Assembly: GCF_002865645.1 (NCBI RefSeq)
Contig: NW_020194685.1
Location: forward strand, 3,459,499 to 3,523,498
Direction: 5' to 3'
Origin: Hyaloscypha bicolor E
Lineage: Eukaryota > Ascomycota > Leotiomycetes > Helotiales > Hyaloscyphaceae
DNA: 64,000 nt
This document shows positions 47,881-61,200 of this stretch, piece by piece. The notes beneath the pieces were generated by a model that had not been told where the DNA came from, made no database searches, and saw only the letters and a program-made list of their open reading frames with translations. How positions within the stretch are numbered: the first letter of the stretch is position 1; each line of letters begins with the position of its first letter. Both the position numbers and the translations under genes were made by a program.

Positions 47881-50800
47881 TCACATAAGAAATAGGTTTC
47901 TTTATATACAAAGTACTCTTCTTTTCCTAAAAGTATTTTATTAACTCATATATATAATATATTATAATAATAAGAGCTTAGAAATCTTGAACTTAGAAAT
48001 ACTATTATTAAATAAATTATATTTAAATAAAATTTTAAGAGAATTATAATTAAAATAAAGCTTAAAACTTATTATTAATCTTTAATAAAGCTAAAAATAT
48101 AATATATTGAAACTCGATTTTATATTTAATATATAATACTTGTATTAAGCTTATTATTATATAATTATATTTTTTATTTTTTCGAAAATTAAAACTTGCT
48201 TTAGTTTCTTTTCTTAATAAATTCTCTTTATATTAAGAATTACCTGTTTTTATATATTAAAGGCCTAGCTTATAGTAAAGAATTATATTATAATATAAGT
48301 TATAGAATTATTATATATATATAGAAAATACTAGCCAAAATTATTGAAATTCCGGCTAATATAATAGATATATATAATAATATATAGACAGATATTAGAT
48401 ATTATAGATCTAGTTTTCTATTTTAGGTAAAGCTTATAATTAGAATTATATAAATAATCGGAATTATACGAATTATATAGAATTATATTTCCTAATTAAA
48501 TAAAAGGCTTTATATATTTGGCTAAGTACTAGAAAATATATAAAGAGATGCTTCTAGCTTTAAAAAGAGGTATTAATTAGTCTTTTATTAGAATTAATTC
48601 TTGGAATTAGTTATATTTATAAGTATTACTCTATAGCTTATTTACCTTAATTACTTATATATTACTTTACTATTATATACTTTATATTCTAATTAATTTA
48701 ATTTTTAGAGAATAGTTTATTACGAGATAGTTAAGCTATTAATAAATAAAACTATTAATAGCTAAAGTATTAACTAGAAAAAGCGCCTCTATTATTACTA
48801 GAATAACTCAGCTAGATATCTAGAAAAGTATCTAGTTAGGTACTCTTTATATTACCTAATTAGAAAAAGGAAATAGAACTTAGATATTTCTAGAACTAGC
48901 TAGTAAAATAATAATAATAGAGAAATTAGTAGCGGTTTGCTATTATATTACTAAATTAAAAACAGAAATATAATAGAAAAAGAATTTAAAGAAGTTAGAA
49001 GCTTAAATCTATTATTTTAAAAACATTCAGATACCTAATATAAAATCTATTATAATTCCGGTAATACTCTTAGTTTAAAAGGCTTTAAAAACCCGAAAAC
49101 TGCTTATTTATAAAAGAAAGAATATTAAAGAATCCCAGAACTTTTTTTACTAAATAGAATTATCTAAGCTACTAATATAATAAAGATTATATATTATACT
49201 TTCTGTTTTAAAAATATAAAAAGTAATTAATAAATATTAATATTATAAATTAGAAGACCTTTATTAAATTTATAAAAAATTCTATTTTAAATTTAGAAAA
49301 CTATAATAATAATGCCTTTACTAAATTTAAAAATACTAAATAATAGCTAGGCTAAAGTATTTAAAGCTTTATATCTTATTTAAATAGCCTATTAGATAAT
49401 TTAGATTATATAAATTTATTATAAAAGCAAAATAACTTATTTAATAGCTTAAGATAAAAGATTTGAAATAAGATTAATTATTAAGGAAATATTTTATAAG
49501 AAAGAGAAAAGTTTATTTCTATAGCTATAAGAATTAAAAATAATTTAAATCTATTTATTTAATAGAAATATAATAAGCTAATAAAATAGTAAAAGAAAAA
49601 GAATAGAAGAAAAGAGAAAGAAAATAATAAAAGAAAATAAAAAAGAAATATATTTCTATTACGAGATTTATAAAACCGAAATAATAAAGATATAGTAATA
49701 AAGTCTAATATAATACTTATATTAAGATCTATAAAACCGGATATAATTTACTTTATTTACTAGAAAAAGAATTATTATATTATTATATACCCAAATTAAA
49801 AGAAACCGACTTATTATAACTATAATAAGTCTAGTTATAAAATATATAAATATCTAGAATTAAAGAAGTCAGGAAATAAATATATTTTATAATAGTTATA
49901 TTTATTTATATTATAAAAAATAAAGTACTTAAAACGAGAATAGTAATTAAAGTTATTATTAAAATAAAGAAAAGTAAATAAAGAATTAAAGTATTAATTA
50001 ATTCAGATATAGAAGCCAATTATATAAAAAGAAAATTAGTTTTAAATATAAATATATTATTAATATTAAAAGTAATTTCTTTATTCTTATTAGAAAAAAA
50101 AAGATTTATTTATATAGAGATTATATTTTTAAAATTATTACCAAAAATATATTAAAGAACTAAAAGAAAACTAATATATATTTTATATTATATAATTTTA
50201 ATCTAAACTATATTAATATAATACTTGAATTTCTATAGCTTTATTAGATTAATTTTCTAATTTCTTTTAGAAAAATAATATAAAAATACTATATTTAATT
50301 ATAAAAGATTAAAATTCTAAATATTAGAAAGTTTATTAAAGTAATAAAATACAAGATATATATTTTTCTATTAATTACTTATTTTATAATAGATAGCTAA
50401 AAGATTACTACTATTATTATAAATGAAATAGTTATATTTCTTAAGAAATATTAGAATCTTTTTCGAGTATTTTCTATAGAAACTATAAATATATTATCTG
50501 ACTATTATATAATAAAATATTATATAAATCTGGAATTAGAATTCTAATTACTATATAGTTTTATATATATATTATTAGAAAAAGAACTTAAAATTCTTTA
50601 GAAATATCTTAATACTAGTTTAGAAAAAAAAAATCTATTATTTTATTAGCCTAGCTAGTATTCTAATTATATTTATTTCAAAGAAAAGAAGTAGCCTATA
50701 TTTATATATTAATTACTAGAATCTGAATAAAATTATTATTAAGAACCAAATATTATTATTATTTATTAATAAAATAATAAATAAGCTTTATAAAATAAAA

Positions 50801-51640
50801 AAATATATAAAGCTAAACTTAAAAAATATTTATTATTAGTTATAAATACAGGAAAGTAATAAGTAAAAAACAGTATTTCAAATATATTATAAATATTTTA
50901 AATACTATATTATATTTTTTAAACTATTTAATACTTTAGTAATATTTCAGATATATATTAATTATATATTAATAGGTCTTATAAATATTATTTATATAGT
51001 TTATTTAGATAATATTTAATTTATTTAGAGAATCTAGAATAATATATAATAGTAGTTTAATATATTTTTAAGTAATTATAATAGTATTAGCTTTTTATAA
51101 ACTTAGTAAAATATAAGTTTAATATAAAAAAATAGATTTTCTAGAATTTATAGTTAGCCTAAATAATATAAAAATAAAAGCTAGTCGAATTATAGCTATT
51201 AGGGAATAGCTAGTTTTAAAAAATAATATTCGAGAAATTCAAGTATTTCTGGGTTTTACTAACTTTTACTAGAGATTTATTTATAAATATTTTAGAATAA
51301 TAAAAGAATTAACTAATTTATTAAAAACTAATAGAAACCTATAATATTATTTTAGCTAGATAAATAAGGCAAATAAGGCTTTTAAGAAACTATAAATTAT
51401 ATTTATAATAGTATTAATTTTTTATTATTTTAATCTAGTCTTAAAAAATTTATATAAAAATAAGTATTCTAGAATTTATAATTATAAATATAATTTTCTA
51501 GTTCTTTAATAAAGAAATAAAAGCCAAATAATACTTTATTATTTTTTATTTAAAAAAGATAACTATAATTAAAAGTAAATATAAAATATATAATTCTAAA
51601 CTTTTAATTATTATTCTAGTATTTTATATTTAGTAATTAT
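47881..51640 (+). mobile_element. Ty3/gypsy retrotransposon relic 1, left part (RIP-degraded)
   Basis: AT-saturated DNA with no open frame. Translating through stops on the plus strand shows a reverse transcriptase remnant near 50950-51030 (a YLDN-like active-site line) and, at about 51230-51330, REIQVFLGFTNFY followed by a weakened RFI, the gypsy RT/RNase H connector. RNase H remnants run to about 51640, where the element is cut by the copia LTR. The 5' limit and LTR could not be placed; DNA from 47881 to about 48500 is only AT-rich filler to my eye. Confidence 0.75.
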
Positions 51641-51950
51641 TAGTTTACTAATAATATATAGTACTATTATATAGGTATAGAAATACTAGTTATATTAGTT
51701 AGTAAAGTTATTATTTGTTTAGAAATAGGGATTATAATATTATAATATTAATATATAATCCCTAAATCTGCTAAGCCTAAAGGAGTCTAGTTTACTAATC
51801 GAGTTACTAATAGGATGCAAGGTTATATAACTATATCCCGTATCCCATATCCTATTACCTATATCCTATTACTTATATCTTATTACCTATATCCCGTATC
51901 CCGTATTCCGTAACTACGCACGTGACTCCCAAAGGAATAGCTATACTAAT
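51641..51950 (-). repeat. Copia LTR, copy A
   Basis: Aligns along its length with 57663-57972. It keeps many C/G positions (for example CGCACGTGACTCCC near 51918-51931, where the other copy is nearly all T/A). Exact ends and a target duplication cannot be fixed because of mutation. Confidence 0.75.
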
Positions 51951-54900
51951 ACTAGAAACTCTTTAAAAACGCGAAAAATAATATCTTTTTCTAATTATAT
52001 ACAAATTCCCTAATCCGGCCTAGTACCAGATTTCCCAAATATTCTATATATTTATATTACTTCCGAGGTTTTGGTTATATACTAAAGACTATAGCCTTTT
52101 ATATATAACTTTCCCTCTTATAATATTCTTTTATTTCATATATTTATTTCTTGCCCTATTTATACTTAACTTATTTCTCTATATCTAATTATATGGTATT
52201 TATATTAATTAGGTATTTGAGAGTATTTATTAGCTTCGATTTTATTATAGAGTTAGTAGAATTTGATTTTCCCTTAATCTATTTAACTTCTATAATCTCT
52301 TATTATTTATATATCTAGTAAAGATATATTATATTAATTATTAGATGCTTTTCTCGAATAGTTCCTAATTTAATAAGGCATTTATATAATAACTTTGAAT
52401 TCGTATAGATTACTAGTAGTAGTTCCATTTCTAGTATTCTATTAATTATAGATTTAACTAAAGTGCCTATATTAAAGCCGTAAGCCATATTATAGAGTTC
52501 TAAAGCTAGAATATTTCTAGTAACTTTCTTATATTTAGTAAAGAACTAGTAAATAATATTAGTATATCTAGTTCCGTTTACTAGAACTAGAATATATCCG
52601 ATTTGGGAAAAGAGATCTCTATTATTTGTAAATAAAGTATTTATAAAAATAATTAAATATAAGAACTTCTTTACTAGCTTTACGAATCTTAGTTCTCTGG
52701 TAGTATTCTTAATTTGCTATTAAATGCGCTTATTAAGTGCCTTTATATTAGTTTCCGAGAGTTTAATAGTTTAAATAGTAATTAATAGGTTATATAAAGC
52801 TTCTAGTTAATAGATTAATATAATATATATTCCTCTAGTATATTAGGTAATATATTAGTCCTTAATAGAGAGATCTTAACGAATAGTACTCCTACTACTT
52901 ATAGTAATAGTATTTTTTATAGAAATAATTCAGAGGTTTTTATATTAGTATTCTTATATAAAAGTAATTCTAGTAATATCTATATAAATAATATTTCTAT
53001 TAAACTTGAGATTATAATTAATAGTAAGGTATTTATACTTCTTAGCTAAGAACTTAACCTCTTGGAGCTTTAGTTACTTTGTTTTTACAAAATTATTAGT
53101 TCTAATAAATAGAGTATTATTAGTTTAAAGGCTAATAATTCCAAAGAGTTACTTGCTATAAAAAAGGCAAGGGTTATAAGTTAACTATTCTATAGAAAGC
53201 TCGTTAATATAATAGGAATAGTAAGTCTTAAACTAGTAGTTCCTAGCTTCTGGTATACTATATAGTAGTTTTATAACCTTTAGAACCAAATTATTATTTA
53301 GATTTAGCTTTCTAGTAAGCTTATAAGATAAGTTAATATAAAAATTATAGTTAAGTAAGGTTATTAATTAGATATAAGCTTGCGAGATATTATATAAATA
53401 TAGTTTTATAGTATCTATTATTATAGTAGTAATACTAAGAATAATTCTCTAGCTAATATATTAAATAATAAGTAATTATATTAATACTATATGTTTCTTA
53501 CTATTATTATAAGCCTGGATAACTAGTCTCGATTTCTTAAACTCTCTCTCTATATCCTTATTTTTAATCTTATTAATAAACCGGGAATTAAAGATATATA
53601 TCTCTTTTAGTACCTGAAATCTAGAAGTAACTTTAAATATACCCTTTTCTAGGAAACTAGCGACTTTAACTTAATAGGAGTTCTTATATAGGTTATTATC
53701 CTATAGAAATACTATAAAATCCGGGTTCTTATAAGGGTATTCTCTATTATACTTTAGTGAAATAGCGGGAATAGTAAGAGGAATTATACCTATATTACCT
53801 TTAGTCTTACTATAAAGTTCGGGAATAGGTTCAGGTTCGGGGCCATTAGTAATAACCTTAATATCTCCTATATAAAAGGGCTTTATAGAGGTTAAGCAGA
53901 AAGTAGTATTACTATATAATAGAGCTAGTATATAGTTTTCTCTATTAATAGCTATTAGCTTATATGGCTTATCCTAACTACTAGATTAACTAGTATTTCC
54001 TTTATACTATATAAAAACATCCAAATTTAAGAGAAGTTTATAGATATTAGTAATACTAGAACTATTTCGGGTATTTAGGGTATTTATAATCTGGTATCTA
54101 GCTTAAAGCTTCTGAATTTCTACTATTACCTTCTTAAATACTACTAATTACTATAATATAATTAGTAATAGGGTATTATATTTAGTTATTCGGGATAAAA
54201 TACTATAAATTAAGAGAATTAGGATAATATTATTAGGTCTAGCAGAATTATTAATAGCCTTAAAAGCTATTTAAAATACGGTATTCTTATTAATTCTATT
54301 AATTTCGGCTATAATAATAAGATAAGTATATTAAATCGGGCTATAGTAGTATTCTATAATTCTAACGGAACTATAAGCTTTTATAAGAACAATTTTAACC
54401 TTAATTTCTATAGTATTTACAAGCTAAGTAAACTTCTTATTAGTAAACTACTTTCCGGTATCTGCTATAATCTAATTAAAAGGGCCTAAATAAGTATTAA
54501 TCTAATACTATTTTAAGGTATCTCAAGTATATAATATACTAATATTTTAAAGCTATTAGCCGGCTTAATATCAAGTACCTTTATTAATAATATAAAGTAT
54601 AGGCTTACTAGAAATATAAAAAATATTAATAATAATAAAGTAATTAAAGCTAATATTATCTCTTAGGTTAAACTTAAATTATTCCGGTAATTATCCGAAT
54701 TTCTGGTATTATTCGTAGTACTTTATAAGATACTTAAGGGCTTCTATATTAATATTATAGCCTGCTTATTCTAGTATGTTTTAAAGCTTACTAATAAATA
54801 AATAACTAAAACAGTAGTATAAATATTATAATTTAATCTCTATAAGAAAGCAGGAATTATAAATAAAGAATTCGGAAATAAAGCTTTATAGAATAGTATT

Positions 54901-57662
54901 TCAAAGCAAGAAAAAGTATCTAAAACATTATACTATAAGTATGAAGTATTTATTAGAAGTAATAAGATAATTAGTAAGATTATTAAAATAAACTCCTAGT
55001 TTATTTATATTAGCCAAACTAAGTAAGAATAAAGTTTTTATAGATATAATATGGAATTATACTTGTCTAATTAGTATTCTTACTATTATAAATCTAATAG
55101 AAGATATAGATCTAATATTAAACTAGATATTAATTTAATTTTTAGTAATTTCATTAAGTTTAATATTATTATTAGTTTGCTATAAAGCTTGGAATTAGTT
55201 AGAACTAGTAGTTAAGAATCTGGAAACTCTAGTATTAATTATAACTTTATAAAAGTAGTAAGTATTATATTTTAATATATTATTAATTATAAATATCTGG
55301 GTATTTTCTATTTATTTAATAGATTCTAAGATATAGTTTTTGCCTATTATCTAGTATATAAGGGAAAGGGAAATAAGGTTATTTATAAGGGTATTAGTTA
55401 TAGGAATAGTAAGAATAAGAGCTATAAGAGCGGCTAGAAAGCTCTTAATAGAAATAAAATAGAAATTAAAGTAATATTTCTTTCCTTTATCCGTTTCTAC
55501 TAGTAAGGCTTTAAAAGCATTACTTACTAGTTTATTCTTACTATTTTCATTATTTTCTTTTTTTTTAAATTCGATAATATATTATATATAAGTACTATTA
55601 AAGTATTTATTAAAGTTATAGGTATTTCGGGATCTAAATTAGTAAATGTTTTTATTCTTAAATTAAGCCTTTTTAGTCTCTTATTTCTCTAGTATATATT
55701 TTTATAAGTAGTATTCGGGTCTTTTATATATAAAATACAACTTTGGAATATACTTATTATAATTACAGGGTTTAGAATAGTTATTATAGATTCCAAAATT
55801 ATAACTAGGTTTATATTAATAATTTCCGGACAGATAGTAGTTTAGAGGGTTTTAAAAATAGTATTATTAATTAGTAAAATAGGTTTTAGTAATAATTTAT
55901 TACTTTTTCTTATAGGTAATAATAAATAATTAAAGCTTATTAATAAGCTAGCCGAGATTATTAGAAGAGTCCGAAACTATATATTAGTATACTAGTAAGC
56001 CTTAATAGGAGATAATAATCTTATTATATAGGAATTTAGTATTTTATAAAGCAAGAGCAAGGCTATATTATAATTTATATAAGTTATTAATTAGTATTTA
56101 GATAAGCTCAAATATTGTCTTTTTAAGGTTCTTTACTATTATAGTTATTAAGGTAATAGTATTTTATTTATCTAAATTTCAATAATAGAAACCGGAGTCT
56201 TTAAAGAAATTATAAATATTTATATAGGCCTCTTTATATATGTGGCTCGAGAGCTAGTTATTATAGAAGTAGTCTTATACTAGTTCCTTTAATATAATAG
56301 GAAAAGCTCTTATTAGTGCCTTTTCTGGGAGCTTTATATATTAGTAAATATTAAGGAAAATAATGAGTTTATAATTAAAACTACTATTAGTTCCGTTATA
56401 TTTCTGTATTTTAAAATATATCTTTACTACTTTCCTAATAAGCTTCCTAGCAGAAATAGTAGGTACTAATTAATAGTAGTTCGGGTTTAGTAGTAATACT
56501 AGTAATAGTAAAAGTAAAAGTAGTAAATAGCCTTAATTTAGAGGAAGTAGATAAATAGCTTAATTTTTTAATTAAGATTATCTAGTTCTCTTATATCTAG
56601 TTTTATCTAGAATAAGATAAACTAATATAATAGGTCTCTAAAGAAAATCTGTTCTAATTAGATTATTATTAATAATATTAGCTTTATTTCATATGTTTTT
56701 TATTTCTTTTTAAATAAAGTTAATAAAGAATTATATAATAGTAAGGTTTCTATAGTTCTATTTAATATAGATACTATTTTACTAAAGTTAGGCTTAAAGA
56801 TTTTATATAAGTATATAATTAATTAGACTATATACTATAGTATTAAAGTTTTTAAAGTTATTCTAGAATAGATCCTATAGAATATTATTCTTCTTCTTAT
56901 ATAAGGTATACTAATATATTTTAGTAGTTATATATTCCTGAAGTTTAGCCTTTATTATAGTTATTAGATTAATACTATTCTTCTATTTCTTAATTAGTTT
57001 CTTTTCCTTATTAGTATCTATATTAAACCGAGTTCAGGTTCTCCCTAGTATATATATATAATTTGTAGTAGGAGGAGTTTAAAGGTAAAGTAGTTTATAA
57101 TAGGTTTATAAAAAGGGTTTAGTAATAAAGATATCCAGATATCTAATTTAGATATTAGATATCCTAGATATCTAGAGGTATTATAAGTATTAAAGTAAAT
57201 ATTTTGCCCTTAAATATTTTATTTATAATAAGAAATTTAGGAAGTAAAATATTATAATTCTAGAAAAATCTAAAGCTCAAAGAACTCGATTTAATAATAA
57301 AATTAAAGTAGTAGTTAAATAGCTTTAAAGGTATATATAGAGTATATATTCCGGAAAAAGGGTCCTATAAATACGGGTATTATATAAGTAGAAAAGATAG
57401 TTTCTAAGAAAGTAGTCTTAGGGCCAAAAGAAATTAGTTTTAAAAGATAGTAGAAATTAAATAAATAAATAATTAAATGGCTAACTACTTATTAATTAGT
57501 AAGTATTAGATATCTTCTTTATAGGCTATTAAATACTTTTATAAAATTAATAAATAGTTTCCTCTTTTAATATAAAATAGACTAGATTTATCTTAGGCTA
57601 CTAAATACTTTTAGAACTAATTTAAAATCTTCTCTAATCTATATATATAAACTAATTAGTAT

Positions 57663-57972
57663 TAGTTTATTAGTAATATATAGTATTATTATATAGGTAT
57701 AGAAATACTAGTTATATTAGTTAGTAAAGTTATTATTTATTTAGAAGTAGGAATTATAGTATTATAGTATTAATATATAATTTCTAAATCTACTAAGCCT
57801 AAAGAAATCTAGTTTACTAGTTAAGTTACTAATAAGATATAAGGTTATATAATTATATCCTATATCCTATATCCTATTACCTATATTTTATTACCTATAT
57901 CCTATTACTTATATTTTATATCCTATATCCTATAACTATATATATGACTTCTAAAGAAATAATTATACTAAT
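57663..57972 (-). repeat. Copia LTR, copy B
   Basis: Same sequence as copy A but with most C changed to T and G to A, including the run of repeated TATCCTAT units at 57857-57932. Confidence 0.75.
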
Positions 57973-58200
57973 AATAATATTATTTAATATATATCTAATA
58001 TATTATTATTATTAAAATAAATTATAATAACTTAAAATATTTTATAACTAAGAAAAAACTAAATAATTAATAAATAAAATAAATAGAAAAGCTAGTTATT
58101 TTTAATTTTATTTTAGAATATTAGCTAAAATATAATAATTTTATTAATAGGCTATTAAGAAAGCCAGATTTTATAATAAATATAAATAAAAATACTTTTA
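57973..58200 (+). mobile_element. Ty3/gypsy relic 1, right part (continuation after the copia insertion)
   Basis: At about 58030-58175 the plus strand reads NNLKYFITKKKLNN, stops, IEKLVIFNFILEY and NRLLRKPDFI, the C-terminal end of a gypsy RNase H. This continues the domain cut off at 51640, showing that the copia element inserted into it. No integrase belonging to this copy was found before the next element. Confidence 0.65.
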
Positions 58201-61200
58201 TTATTTATATTTTATAATAAGATATAATATATAAAATAAAGAATTCTATAAATAATAATAATAGAATATTATATTATTTCTATAATACTATAATATAAGG
58301 TTTAGAAAAAAGGAAATATAATATATATAGGATTATATATAACTTAAGAGTATATAATAAACCTCGGATATTATGGGTATTAATTAGAGAGATTAGAGGC
58401 CCTCTAATTTTATAACTAATTACTATTTATATTATAAGTATTAGACTTATAAATTACTAATTATATATATATTATTAGGGCCTCCTATTTAAAAGGGGCT
58501 TCCCTGGACCTTATAGGAAAAACAGAGATTAGTTCTATACTAAATTTAATACTATAGTTTTATAACTTACTAATTTATTCTATTATCTTATTACCTACTA
58601 ATAAATATCTTATAAGCTAATTTCTCTATTTTTAAAGGAAGTAGTTTAATAAGTAATTATATCTCGAAATCTATAAAATATATAACTTCTTACTAAAGCT
58701 ATTCTTATAGAGGAAATCGACCAGATTAACTCTAATATAGGTAATAGTAAAGGCTTATCTAATACTTTTAATAGGGCCCCTTAGGAGCCTCCGAGAGCTA
58801 GTAATAATAACTGAAATAATCCCGGTAATAATTAAGATATTAAGATTAATACCCGAGTTACTATTACCTAAGTTATAGAATAGGGCTTATATACTAAAAT
58901 TAAAGTATTCTAATAAAAGTAAGAATTAGTAAATATAATTAACTAATATATCCTATAATTAGAATAATATAAAGATATTTTTAGGGATATTTTATAGTTT
59001 ACTATATCTTATAGAAACTTTATTTATAAGTCTATTTTATTTTCCTTAGTAATTCTTATTAGGGAACTTCCTAAAATAAGATTAGAACTTATTTCCTTTC
59101 CTAATATAATAAGCTTTAAGAGTAATCTCAATACTATTTATTAGAAGCTATTATATAATATTCTAAAAATATATTTGGACTAAAAAAAGCTTTTTAAAAT
59201 CCAGATACCTGACTTATATTATAGAAAGTCTCTTAAGGAATAGAGAATATTTATATTTTCCTGGAAAGTAGTTTTTAGAATCTAACCTTAGACTTATAAT
59301 AGATACTTTTCTAGAATTAATTCTATTATAAGTATTTTTAGGAATAAATCTTATAATACTTAAAAGGCTATAATAAAGTAAAGCCTACTATTATATAAGG
59401 TCTATTAGAAGCGATTTAAGGCCTATTTAGCTAATATATTTCAAATACCTCAAACCCGTTAATAAGATACTTTTAAGGAACTTCGAGATCTTTATTAGAA
59501 AAATAATAAGATAGTTACTAAGTTATATATTCGAATAATTAGTCTTAAAGTTAACTAGGACCTATACCCTAAAAGAGACCGGATCCGGACTCTTAATACT
59601 ACTTTATCTAACTATAAGACTTATTAGATACTTATATCTATTTTCTTAGGAAATAAAGTAGTATTTATTTCCGAATAATTTAAGAAAATTCAGAAAACAG
59701 AATATATTACTTATCCTAAATTAATAAGAATAAAGACGGGAGAGTCTAGTAAGGGTAATTCTATTCCTAAAGACTCTAATTTAGTAAATTCTGATTTATA
59801 AGGCTATTAAAAAAAAAAGAATAAGTTCCGAAAATTATATAAGAAACCCTTAGGTAATATTTTGGCCCTTTTAAGGCCTTAATAAAATACTAGTTCTATT
59901 TCAGGTATAGTTTATTAGACTTATAAATAGAAAGAATACTTCTCAGGAAATATAAAGTATTTCAAGTATACTAAATAGGTTTAATAGAACCCTAATAAGG
60001 CCAAAACTATAGAAGAGTTAAGGTATCTATAGAAGCAGGTTAATACTATAGCTATAGAAAAGTACTTTAGAGGAAACTTTTCTAAGAAATAGGAAAAAGA
60101 AAAAGCCAAATCTTAAATATTAATAATTTTAGCTATAATAAAAAAGATATATTATTTTATATAACTATTTAAATAAGATTAATATAGCTAGAAGTAAATA
60201 TCTTAAAGATATATAATAAATTCGGTAATACCGAATCAGATTATAATTTCCTTAATAATAATTAGGCTTAAAGCTAGGGCTTTATTATCTTAGCTAAATA
60301 TAACTAAGAATTTATAATCTTTTATAAAAACTAATTTAAGATTTATTAAACCTATAATCTTAAACTATTTATTATAGATAATTATAATAAGATATATTCT
60401 TTTAAGCTCCGGTTTTATAAATATAAAAATATTAGCTCTTATAGCTTCGTTTTTAGTATAGAATTTTATAAAGTAATTCTTATATAATATATAGACTATA
60501 TTAAGAAATAATAGATATATATATTTATATAGCCTAATAATATTAAGATTCTAATACTAAAAGAATTTAGTAAGAAACTTAACCGGTATCCTGAGCTAGT
60601 ATCTTAAGTTTTATTCTTAACTAAAGGCAAATATAACTATTCTAGATAATAGGCTTTATATATTTATAATAGTTACTAGGTCTTTATTTTATTATATAGT
60701 TCTAGTAATATTAAATAGAAGTTTTTAATATAGTAAATTAATATTCTCCGGAAAGGGGCTTTAGAAATATTTATCTATTTCTAGAATAATAAATATAAAG
60801 ACTTCTTAGAGGTTTTTAACTCTAATAAAGCTTCGGAACTTTCTAATCTTAGTAGTATTAAATATTCTATTAATATAGATAATATAGTCCTATATAGGTC
60901 TTTATATAATTTATTAGAAACCTAACTAGAAGTATTATATCTATATTTATAGAATATACTTTATAAATATTAGATAAGATTTAGTAAAAGTCTAATAAGA
61001 ATACCTATTCTTTTTATTTCTAAGAAAAATAGATAACTATATCTTTATATTAATTATTATAGACTTAATTAAGTTATAATTAAGAATTAGTATTTGCTTT
61101 CTCTTATTAATAAGATTCTTAACCAGTTCTGAGAAATTAAGATCTTTATAAAGCTAGATCTTAAGAATATATATTATTAGATAAGAATTCATAAAAAATA

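Larger units (their letters stand above)
51641..57972 (-). mobile_element. Ty1/copia retrotransposon relic between two LTRs (RIP-degraded)
   Basis: Two ~310-bp direct repeats bound about 5.7 kb. On the minus strand, translation through stops at 53200-53041 gives a copia reverse-transcriptase stretch: LSIE, stop, LTYNPCLFYSK, stop, LFGII, later TLFIRTNNF and LKLQEVKFLAKK, with TAG/TAA exactly where Gln is expected. Minus orientation puts gag near 57 kb and RNase H near 52 kb. No open frame remains. Confidence 0.75.
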
